From Bacteroidales bacterium (GTDB taxonomy: Bacteria > Bacteroidota > Bacteroidia > Bacteroidales > VadinHA17): 45,929 bases of DNA. This document shows positions 33,355 through 40,485 of this stretch, one piece after another. The notes below the pieces were generated by a model. It was given only the letters and a program-made list of their open reading frames with translations. It did no database searches and had not been told where the DNA came from. Positions within the stretch are counted from its first letter, which is position 1, and every line of letters starts with the position of its first letter. The DNA is taken from the NCBI GenBank assembly GCA_007132995.1, contig SLNP01000064.1, positions 1-45,929 of the forward strand. Direction: 5' to 3'. Made by a program: the position numbers and the translations under genes.

Positions 33355-34893
33355 TTACTGCCCGGGGGCCTCTGCAGCAAGACCCGCTATACTATAAAAA
33401 TCTTCTATGTAGGTGCGGTCATTGGATAGCCTTGGCATCTTGTTCTGGCCTCCCAACTTGTTCTTCTTCTCAAACCATTTCAAAAAGGTTCCCTGGGGAA
33501 CCACTCTTACAACCGGCGGAAGCAAGGTGTTGTTGTTCATTCTTTTAGCTTCATAGTCTGAGTTAACGCTCTGAAGAGTCTCATCGAGTATCCTCCTGAA
33601 CATCTCAATGTCGTCGGGCTCACTCTCAAATTCAACTATCCACTCATGCGAACCCTTCTCGCTGGCATTCATGTAGACAGGTCCGGCTGTGTACTCCGAA
33701 ACGGCTGCGCCCGTTTTACGGCAGGCATTGGTAATGGCTCGCTCGGCATTATCAATTACAACCTCTTCACCAAAAGCGTTTATGAAGAGCTTGGTGCGGC
33801 CGGTTAGCTTTATCTTGTGCGGATAGAGGGAGGTGAAAGTTACGGTGTCGCCTATAAGGTACCTCCAGAGGCCCCCATTGGTGGTGATAACTATCGCATA
33901 ACTTACCCCCTGCTCAACCTCATTGATGAGCAGCGAAGGGGGGTTGTCACTTTTGTTGAGCTCAGAGAGTGGTATAAACTCATAATAGACACCGTAATCA
34001 AGCATAAGAAGCATATCTGAGGAGGAGAGGTCGTCCTGAAGGGCAAAAAAGCCTTCGCTGGCATTGTAGCTCTCCATATATCTCATGCTCTCTGAAGGTA
34101 TCAGCTGACGATATATGTCACGGTATGGTTCAAAATTAATGCCCCCATGAAAAAAGACTTCAAGGTTGGGCCAAACCTCAAGAATGTTCTCTTTACCTGT
34201 ATGGTCGAGTATGTGCCTGAGCAGTACCAGATACCACGACGGAACACCTGTCAGGCTGGTGACATTCTCGTTTATGGCAACGGTAGTTATCTTCTGAAGC
34301 TTCTCGTTGAAGTCTTCCAGTAAAGCTATATCACTTCTTGGTGTCTTGATAAGATTGACATAGAAGGGGGCATTCTCGATCAATATAGCCGACAGATCGC
34401 CGTAAAGGGCGTCGTTGTTGAAGCTCGTAACCCTGTGGCTTCCCCCAAGGGTGAGACCCTTGCCACGAAAAATGCCTGAGTCACTGAATCGGGAGGCGTA
34501 AAATACAAGCGTGTCTCTGGCCCCCTTGTAGTGACAATCTTCGAGCGACTCATCCGATACCGGAATAAACTTGCTTTTGCTGTTTGTTGTGCCTGACGAT
34601 TTTGCAAACCACCTGATGGTGCCGGGCCACATGATGTTGGTTTCACCGCCGCGAAGCCTCTCTATCTGGGGTGCAATATCCTCGTACTTCTGCAAGGGTA
34701 AACGCTTGCGAAAGGTGTCGGCATTACCTATTGAGCGGAAATCATACATCCTGCCCCATTCTGTTCCGGAAGCTTTGTCAAGCAGATTGAAGAGCTCCTG
34801 CTCCTGGGTCTCAAACGGATGCTCCCGGAAGAGGTCAATCTGCTCCATCCGGTTGTTGTTAAGCCACTTGATAATTGAAGGAATAATCGCCAT
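33355..34893 (-). CDS. GH3 (auxin-responsive-promoter-like) family acyl-adenylating protein
   Basis: The 512-residue protein belongs to the GH3 family, an ANL-type acyl-adenylate-forming group best known from plants, where members conjugate amino acids to jasmonate or auxin. Visible motifs are the nucleotide-binding KSSGTTNSKSKFIPVS (residues about 95-110), YNASEGFFALQDD (about 300), and LIGDTVTFT. The role of bacterial GH3 proteins is unknown to me. ATG 34893 is chosen: a -7 element lies at 34914-34921, and the longer frame to 34986 would overlap recO with no conserved sequence. Confidence 0.88.
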   Translation of the reverse strand: MAIIPSIIKWLNNNRMEQIDLFREHPFETQEQELFNLLDKASGTEWGRMYDFRSIGNADTFRKRLPLQKYEDIAPQIERLRGGETNIMWPGTIRWFAKSSGTTNSKSKFIPVSDESLEDCHYKGARDTLVFYASRFSDSGIFRGKGLTLGGSHRVTSFNNDALYGDLSAILIENAPFYVNLIKTPRSDIALLEDFNEKLQKITTVAINENVTSLTGVPSWYLVLLRHILDHTGKENILEVWPNLEVFFHGGINFEPYRDIYRQLIPSESMRYMESYNASEGFFALQDDLSSSDMLLMLDYGVYYEFIPLSELNKSDNPPSLLINEVEQGVSYAIVITTNGGLWRYLIGDTVTFTSLYPHKIKLTGRTKLFINAFGEEVVIDNAERAITNACRKTGAAVSEYTAGPVYMNASEKGSHEWIVEFESEPDDIEMFRRILDETLQSVNSDYEAKRMNNNTLLPPVVRVVPQGTFLKWFEKKNKLGGQNKMPRLSNDRTYIEDFYSIAGLAAEAPGQ

Positions 34894-34913
34894 AAAAACA
34901 GAAGCTAAGCCAC

Positions 34914-34921
34914 CAAATATA
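34914..34921 (-). promoter_or_regulatory. -7 promoter element of the GH3-kinase operon
   Basis: On the minus strand this reads TATATTTG, matching TAnnTTTG, 20 bp upstream of the GH3 ATG at 34893 and downstream of the recO stop. It would let GH3 and the kinase be expressed apart from recO. No -33 box was found at normal spacing. Confidence 0.5.
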
Positions 34922-34948
34922 TAACTTTTTCGGGGAAGAGAGGAGGGG

Positions 34949-35692
34949 CTATGCAAAGAGGTCGCCCAGAACCAGTTGTGAGCCAATTTTTCTGAAGCCC
35001 GGAATGTGCTCTGAATAGTACTGCAGCAGAAGATTCAGCAGGGCTTTTCTCTGTGATGAGCCAATCTTTATCTGATCCAGCTGTGTGAATGTCATGCATG
35101 TAAGACTCTCTATAAGCTCTGCCATACAGATGTTGTCGGCTATGGCACTGTCGTATGGGGCGGCCCTCTCCATACATCCTGCCGCAGAGATGACGCCGTT
35201 TGCCATATCACTCACAAGCGGGGGGGCGGGCTGCCCGGTAACCGGGGCGAAACCCAGATGGCGCGACAGCCCGAGCATGAACATAAGATGAAAGTTGGCA
35301 ACACCGCTGCCGCAAGAATCGAGCTCTATAGCGGCACCCTCTATGTAGTCATACAACCGTTGGTCTCCTGTCTCCTCTCTAAGGGCAGAGCAGAGAACCT
35401 CTGAGAGAAAAATGGTAAGAGATGTCTTTACTACTGAATGGGGAACCGTGACAGGGACATATGCAAGCGAGTAGTTTCTGAGTTGATGAACCTGACCGGA
35501 AGACTCCTTTATCTCAGTGTCCAGTATAGTCAGTGGCCTCAGAAGAGCGCTCCTGCCCGGCCTTCTGCCTCTCTTTACGCCTTTAGCCATGACCGCAATA
35601 CGACCATGATTCCTGCTGTAGAGGTTTACAACAGATGAGGTATCACTGTAACTGATTGTTCTTAATACTATTGCTCTTGTTTTATCGGTCAT
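34949..35692 (-). CDS. recO: DNA repair protein RecO
   Basis: The 247-residue protein helps load RecA on SSB-coated DNA in the RecFOR pathway. The N-terminal OB-fold starts TRAIVLRTISYSDTSSVVNLYSRNHGRI-like (residues about 4-31), which is the RecO signature pattern, followed by LRPLTILDTEI and a helical C-terminal domain. No Cys zinc cluster is evident, as in many Bacteroidota RecO proteins. It has its own promoter at 35721-35749. Confidence 0.9.
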   Translation of the reverse strand: MTDKTRAIVLRTISYSDTSSVVNLYSRNHGRIAVMAKGVKRGRRPGRSALLRPLTILDTEIKESSGQVHQLRNYSLAYVPVTVPHSVVKTSLTIFLSEVLCSALREETGDQRLYDYIEGAAIELDSCGSGVANFHLMFMLGLSRHLGFAPVTGQPAPPLVSDMANGVISAAGCMERAAPYDSAIADNICMAELIESLTCMTFTQLDQIKIGSSQRKALLNLLLQYYSEHIPGFRKIGSQLVLGDLFA

Positions 35693-35720
35693 AGCCTTTT
35701 TGGTAGTGGCCCGCTGATGG

Positions 35721-35749
35721 CAAAACTAAGAAAAATAGCGGTGAGCCAA
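35721..35749 (-). promoter_or_regulatory. Promoter of recO
   Basis: On the minus strand: TTG (complement of 35747-35749), 18 nt, then TAGTTTTG (complement of 35721-35728), a full match to the TTG-N18-TAnnTTTG form. It is back to back with the weaker plus-strand -7 (TATATTTA, 35774-35781) ahead of the cyclase A gene. Confidence 0.65.
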
Positions 35750-35795
35750 CTGAGCGCACACCCCCTTTTTTACTATATTTACCCCTTAATGTCGC

Positions 35796-37223
35796 ATGAT
35801 TAACGGTTTTACAATGGGTACAGCCAAGAAGGATGAGCTAATAAAACGAATAGCAAAACTGGCCAAGCAGAATCAGGAACTCGAAGAGCAGATAAAAACC
35901 CTTCAGAAGACAAATGAGAAGCTTGCCCGGCGAAGCGAGAGGCAGAAAGAGTTTCTTGAGAGCAGGGGCCTGGATGGAACAGGAGAAGAGGCGGTAGCCG
36001 ATCAGCGCGATAAGTCGCTGAAATTTGAGATGGCAACGGTGCTGTTTTCGAATATCCACGGCTTTTCACGCCTTATTGAAGATGATGACTCAACAACCGT
36101 TATGGACGAACTGGATGTAATACTGTTCCAGTTTAACCAGATAGCCGCAAACTATAAGATCGAGAAGATTAAGACTATCGGTGATGCCTATATGTGTGCA
36201 GGCGGTATACCGGAGAAGAATATTACCAACCCGGTAGATGTGGTTATGGCAGCCATAGAGATGCGTAACTTCCTCTACGAATACCAGAAGGGAAAGTCGC
36301 CCGGCGAGAGGCTTGTGTGGGATATGAGCACCGGCATACATACCGGACCTGTAACTGCAGGAGTGACCGGCAAAAGGAAGTTCAGCTACGATATCAAGGG
36401 CGATACGGTCAACACGGCCAGCCGCGTCGAGACTGTTGCCGGTAACGGTGATATACTGATATCTGTTATGACCTATGAACTGGTGAAAGAGTTTTTTGAT
36501 TGTGAATACTACGGCAAGCTGCCTGTGAAATATAAAGGCGACCTTGAGATGTTTCAGGTCAAGGGGGTTAAACCAGAATTCTCAGTCAATGGTGAGGGAA
36601 GGGAACCCAACAGCGCTTTCAGGGTTAAGTTTGGCCTGATACAGTTTACAGATATTCAGGAGAGGGTTCTGGACATAATGGAGAAAGGTTTGCCGGACGA
36701 CCTCTACTACCATAATATAAAACATACCGTCGATGTGGTTACAGAGGTTGAACTTATTGGTTGGGCGGAAGGGTGCTCTGACGAGGAGTTACTGATACTT
36801 AAAACAGCAGCCCTATTCCACGATGCAGGGCATATCGTTTCATACAAAGATCATGAGTTCCATGGCACTGAACTGGCAAGGAAGATTCTTCCTGAATACA
36901 ATTATAGCAGTGACCAGATAGAGAGGATTTGCGAAATAATAATGGCTACCTGTATGCCTCCATCACCAAAAAATCTGCTTGAGAGCATCATCTGTGACTC
37001 AGACCTCGATTACCTTGGTAGAAGCGACTTTATTCCGGTCTCCAACACCCTGTATGAGGAGCTGAAATCGCGAAACATGATAGGGTCACTTAATGACTGG
37101 AACAAGCTGCAGGTGAAGTTTATTTCGGGTCATCAATACTTTACCCAAACTGCCCGCAGCCTCAGGGAGGTTAATAAGCAGCAACAGATAGAGCGGATAC
37201 AGAGCCTTATCAAATATGATTAA
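35796..37223 (+). CDS. Cyclase A: soluble class III nucleotide cyclase-HD phosphohydrolase fusion, cyclase metal Asp replaced
   Basis: The 475-residue soluble protein has a coiled coil (about 8-55), a class III adenylyl/guanylyl cyclase domain (about 80-265) and an HD domain (about 300-410). In the cyclase, the first metal Asp of 'FSDIxGF' is Asn86 (FSNIHGF), while Asp130, the adenine-type Lys126 and Asp199, and transition-state Asn206 and Arg210 remain. The HD domain is intact: YHNIKHTVDV (His306, His310), FHDAGH (His342-Asp343, His346) and CDSDLDYLG (Asp401/403). YHNxxHxxDV resembles the signature of class I cyclic-nucleotide phosphodiesterases. It may therefore degrade rather than make a cyclic nucleotide (inference). 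ATG 35814 is an alternative start. It sits divergently between recO and porZ. Confidence 0.87.
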   Translation: MINGFTMGTAKKDELIKRIAKLAKQNQELEEQIKTLQKTNEKLARRSERQKEFLESRGLDGTGEEAVADQRDKSLKFEMATVLFSNIHGFSRLIEDDDSTTVMDELDVILFQFNQIAANYKIEKIKTIGDAYMCAGGIPEKNITNPVDVVMAAIEMRNFLYEYQKGKSPGERLVWDMSTGIHTGPVTAGVTGKRKFSYDIKGDTVNTASRVETVAGNGDILISVMTYELVKEFFDCEYYGKLPVKYKGDLEMFQVKGVKPEFSVNGEGREPNSAFRVKFGLIQFTDIQERVLDIMEKGLPDDLYYHNIKHTVDVVTEVELIGWAEGCSDEELLILKTAALFHDAGHIVSYKDHEFHGTELARKILPEYNYSSDQIERICEIIMATCMPPSPKNLLESIICDSDLDYLGRSDFIPVSNTLYEELKSRNMIGSLNDWNKLQVKFISGHQYFTQTARSLREVNKQQQIERIQSLIKYD

Positions 37224-37235
37224 CTCTGCCGGCTA

Positions 37236-39518
37236 TCAGTTAACTACCAGCAGCTTGGTTATTGTCCCGCTCTGACCATCGGGCGATGAGCACATTATCA
37301 GGTAAACACCTGTCGCTACCCTTCTGCCACGAAAATTATTCAGATCCCAGGTTGCCTCTGCTCCGGTAGATGTTGTCTCGTAGACAAGATTTCCTGTTAT
37401 GTCTGTTATTCTAACCTTTGTGTCGCGCACAAGCCCGGTAATTGTTACCGGCCCTGAAAAATGGCTTCTGACCGGATTGGGAAAGGCGTATACTGAATCG
37501 AAGCTCTCTTTGCCGGCAGGAGCATCACTGCGGTATGCAACTATACCCTCTGCAGTACCAAACCATACAATGCCTGTTGAGGGATCGGCAGATACCGAGG
37601 CAACATTGTCAGAGAGCAGGGGGCTGTTATCACTGTTGAAATGCTTTATGGTCGCAGTACCGTCGGGAGATAAAAGATATACCCCGGAACCCGCAGTGGC
37701 AAACCACTTCCGGTTGGCTCCGTCTACGGCTATTGAGGTTATTATCTCGGTGCCAAGGGCGTAGTCTGCAAGCCCCGAACCGTCGTCGCGGGCTATCCTG
37801 GGCCTGACAACCCTTATCTCGCTGTCAAAAACATTGTCTGGAGAGTAGTATACCGCCGGCCCCTGGTCGGTGCCTAACCAGATGTTTCCATCAAGATCTT
37901 CGGCTATACTGTGTACCGTGTTGAGAACCCTCTCGTCACTGTCCCTTACAACAATCTTCCTCTGCCTGAGGAGACCGAAGTTGTCAGGCTCGTTGCGGTC
38001 ACAGATAACAAAAAGCCCATGGCCCCGGGGCAGAACAATCCACTTTTTACCGGAACGGCTCACTATGATGTCGCCTATTGTTGGGGCCTCTATGGTTACA
38101 GGAAGGGTTATCCAGGTACGGTCGGGCCTCATTATCTTGATGTTGTTCTCAACACCCGACTGGGTAACCCAGAGGTTGTCGTTATGGTCGAATGCAAGAC
38201 CGCATATCCTTGAGTAGGGTCTGCCCGGAAATATGCTCTCAAGGGGTGAGTTGCTTTCGTCATAGTGATTTATTAGAGTGCTGCCTGAGAATTCAAGCAG
38301 CCCCATACCCCAGGTTGAGACAAAATGGTTGCCCTGCCTGCCGGGAAGTACCCGTAAAGGGTCGGAGATGCCGGTGCCCGGTGACCCCCTCCATTCAGAG
38401 CCGTCAAAAAGCGATACCTGCAGAGGGCGCCACAGATTGTTCCAGGCGTTGTTAACTCCCCCTCCGGCTGTGTAGACCATGCCGTCTACGGCTGTAATGT
38501 GAATTACATTGTCAGAATCAGGACCTTCCGGAAGCAGAGTGGAGCTGCTGCCGTCGGCAAAGACCGACATTAACCCCCTGTCGCTGTCTGCAATCCAAAG
38601 GGTTGAACCGTCTGATATGGCGTGCATGGGCGATGGAGAACCATCTCCGTAGCTATCCGTGGCGCTTATGATATCTCCCTCCTGGTCTATTGTGAGTATA
38701 GCGCCCGGAACGGTTGTTATGACACCACCACACGGAGAGGGTTCGAGGGTATTGATGCCATCCGGTGAGTGGTACACGGCCCGCCAGCTGCCACCATTTG
38801 TAACAAAGAGCGAGTCGCCGGTGTCAAATGAGAGTGAGGCATAGAGAGCGTCAGTGGTGGCGGCAACGGCGCCCGATCTATATTGGCCGGAGGGGGTAAC
38901 CTCCTGATAGCTCCAGTTGCCAAAATACGCGAGGGCCGGATCATCAGACTCTGCACGGAACAGACCCCCGGCCGTTGCGGCATAGATGTGGTCGCCAAGG
39001 AAGGCGATGTCATAAACACTGTTTGCGCCTGAATGGTGACCGGGACGCCATCTGTCGGCTGTCTCGTAACGACCTATATCTATTATCACTATACCCATGC
39101 TACCTGATATATAGGCGTGGTTCCCCCGTGTTTCAATGCGATATATCTCTTTGAGACCAGGGAAACTCATTCTGAAAATGTCGTCTATGGTGTGAACCAC
39201 TGAGCCCCTGTAAATATCTATGCGTGTGTTGTTGTAGGCTATGACCAGTGCCGACTGGCTTTCCGACCATGCGATGGTGGCGATGCCGGTTGTGGTAAGG
39301 CCTGTGACGGTCGAGAGGCGTGAGAGTGAGCTTGTCTGCCTGTCATAGACGATTATTCCGCCTTTGGCAGAGCAGTAGACTCTGTCGGCCGATTTTGCCA
39401 CGAAGCTGCCCCTGTTGTAGCTGAGATGGTCGCTCCATGATGCCGCAGGAAGCTGTGACCAGAGCCGCTGTGAAAGCGATGGCAGGAGAAGAAGTGGTAT
39501 GAGTAACAGGCTTCTCAC
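37236..39518 (-). CDS. porZ: PorZ-like type IX secretion protein (beta-propeller, C-terminal sorting domain)
   Basis: The 760-residue protein resembles PorZ, a surface component of the T9SS attachment complex that handles anionic LPS. A signal peptide (RSLLLIPLLLLPSLSQ) is followed by the typical opening WSDHLSYNRG, two propeller-like regions with recurrent 'NLWVTQSG' and 'NIWLGTDQGPAVY' units, and a C-terminal type A sorting domain (FPNPV... to ATGVYLI and KLLVVN). The signal peptide lines up with a GTG at 39518; the frame extends to 39704 but that part is not signal-like. The end is 13 bp from the convergent cyclase A gene. Confidence 0.8.
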   Translation of the reverse strand: MRSLLLIPLLLLPSLSQRLWSQLPAASWSDHLSYNRGSFVAKSADRVYCSAKGGIIVYDRQTSSLSRLSTVTGLTTTGIATIAWSESQSALVIAYNNTRIDIYRGSVVHTIDDIFRMSFPGLKEIYRIETRGNHAYISGSMGIVIIDIGRYETADRWRPGHHSGANSVYDIAFLGDHIYAATAGGLFRAESDDPALAYFGNWSYQEVTPSGQYRSGAVAATTDALYASLSFDTGDSLFVTNGGSWRAVYHSPDGINTLEPSPCGGVITTVPGAILTIDQEGDIISATDSYGDGSPSPMHAISDGSTLWIADSDRGLMSVFADGSSSTLLPEGPDSDNVIHITAVDGMVYTAGGGVNNAWNNLWRPLQVSLFDGSEWRGSPGTGISDPLRVLPGRQGNHFVSTWGMGLLEFSGSTLINHYDESNSPLESIFPGRPYSRICGLAFDHNDNLWVTQSGVENNIKIMRPDRTWITLPVTIEAPTIGDIIVSRSGKKWIVLPRGHGLFVICDRNEPDNFGLLRQRKIVVRDSDERVLNTVHSIAEDLDGNIWLGTDQGPAVYYSPDNVFDSEIRVVRPRIARDDGSGLADYALGTEIITSIAVDGANRKWFATAGSGVYLLSPDGTATIKHFNSDNSPLLSDNVASVSADPSTGIVWFGTAEGIVAYRSDAPAGKESFDSVYAFPNPVRSHFSGPVTITGLVRDTKVRITDITGNLVYETTSTGAEATWDLNNFRGRRVATGVYLIMCSSPDGQSGTITKLLVVN

Positions 39519-39799
39519 AAGGCACTCTTTTTGTTGAAACTGTTTTGCGGTCTTAACCTCTATTTGCCCTGTAAAGATTAAGGTGATATATTTTCTATTT
39601 GTTATGTTACAATAATCATTACTCCGGGTCATACTCCGCCACAACTCTTTATCTGCGTCATGACAAAGATGACCCCCTCTTGCCCGAATGCAGGTCACTA
39701 TCATCTCTGCCGGAGCGTGCCTTCGACGCAGGGTAGGGTTATGCAGGGCAGGGTGGTCGGGCTACCCTGCTACCCGACACTATTTTAAACTGCCCGGCC
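39519..39799. other. Gap between rdgB and porZ
   Basis: This 281-bp stretch holds no gene except a possible longer porZ start. It has a hairpin downstream of rdgB: GCAGGGT (39748-39754) with ACCCTGC (39764-39770), and repeated gggtag/ctaccc words around it. There is no T-run on the minus strand. A weak inverted repeat GGGTCAT/ATGACCC lies at 39626-39675. Confidence 0.4.
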
Positions 39800-40393
39800 T
39801 TACCTCTTATTGTGCATACTGCTCTCAGTGAGGTGTGCTGTAAGCCTGGCTATGGCAACAGACCTGTGCGATATGCTGTTTTTCATTTCCGGACTCATCT
39901 CGGCAAAGGTGTGGGTGTAGCCATCGGGTATAAAGAGCGGGTCATAGCCGAAACCGCCACTGCCCCGTGGCTCGAGGGCAAGAACACCCTCGACTATTCC
40001 CTCAAACAGCTTTGTGGTGCTACCGTCAATGAGAGCTATGACAGTACGGAATCTGGCTTTGCGATCTTCTCTCTCATTCATCATGGCGAGAAGCTTGCAG
40101 ATGTTGTCGCTCATAGTTGCCTTGTCGCCGGCAAATCTTGCCGATCTGACTCCCGGCAGGCCATTGAGAGCCTTTACCTCCAGCCCGGTGTCATCTGCAA
40201 ATGCGGGCATACCGGAGGCCAGTGAGGCACTCTCAGCTTTTATGATGGCATTCTCTTCGAGGGTCTTGCCTGTCTCTGCAATCTCTTCATTAATACCAAT
40301 ATCTGACAGACAGACCAGTTCAATGCCGGCGGGCAGCAGAGCCCGTATCTCATCTCTTTTGTTGTAGTTATGCGATGCCAGAAGTAGTTTCAT
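39800..40393 (-). CDS. rdgB: XTP/dITP diphosphatase (RdgB/HAM1 family)
   Basis: The 197-residue protein hydrolyses non-canonical purine nucleoside triphosphates (XTP, dITP) to monophosphates and pyrophosphate, cleaning the nucleotide pool. It begins MKLLLASHNYNKRDEI (the SHNxxK substrate motif) and carries KTLEENAIIKA, the FADDTGLEV metal/catalytic motif near residue 67, GVRSARFAG, and the GFGYDPLFIP and SHRSVA motifs near the C terminus. ATG 40393 is chosen over an upstream one (40414) because the family N terminus starts there. Confidence 0.95.
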   Translation of the reverse strand: MKLLLASHNYNKRDEIRALLPAGIELVCLSDIGINEEIAETGKTLEENAIIKAESASLASGMPAFADDTGLEVKALNGLPGVRSARFAGDKATMSDNICKLLAMMNEREDRKARFRTVIALIDGSTTKLFEGIVEGVLALEPRGSGGFGYDPLFIPDGYTHTFAEMSPEMKNSISHRSVAIARLTAHLTESSMHNKR

Positions 40394-40437
40394 CAGGTTT
40401 CTCTTTCGCCTCAAAAATAGTCAAAAGGGCTTAACTC

Positions 40438-40469
40438 TTTTGCCGGATACCCATTTAGTGTTACCTTTG
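40438..40469 (+). promoter_or_regulatory. Promoter of cyclase B
   Basis: TTTG at 40438-40441, 20 nt, then TACCTTTG at 40462-40469, a full match to the Bacteroidota promoter. The ATG follows 16 bp downstream. It is divergent from rdgB, for which TATTTTTG is present on the minus strand at 40412-40419. Confidence 0.65.
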
Positions 40470-40485
40470 AGTTCTATAATGCGTT

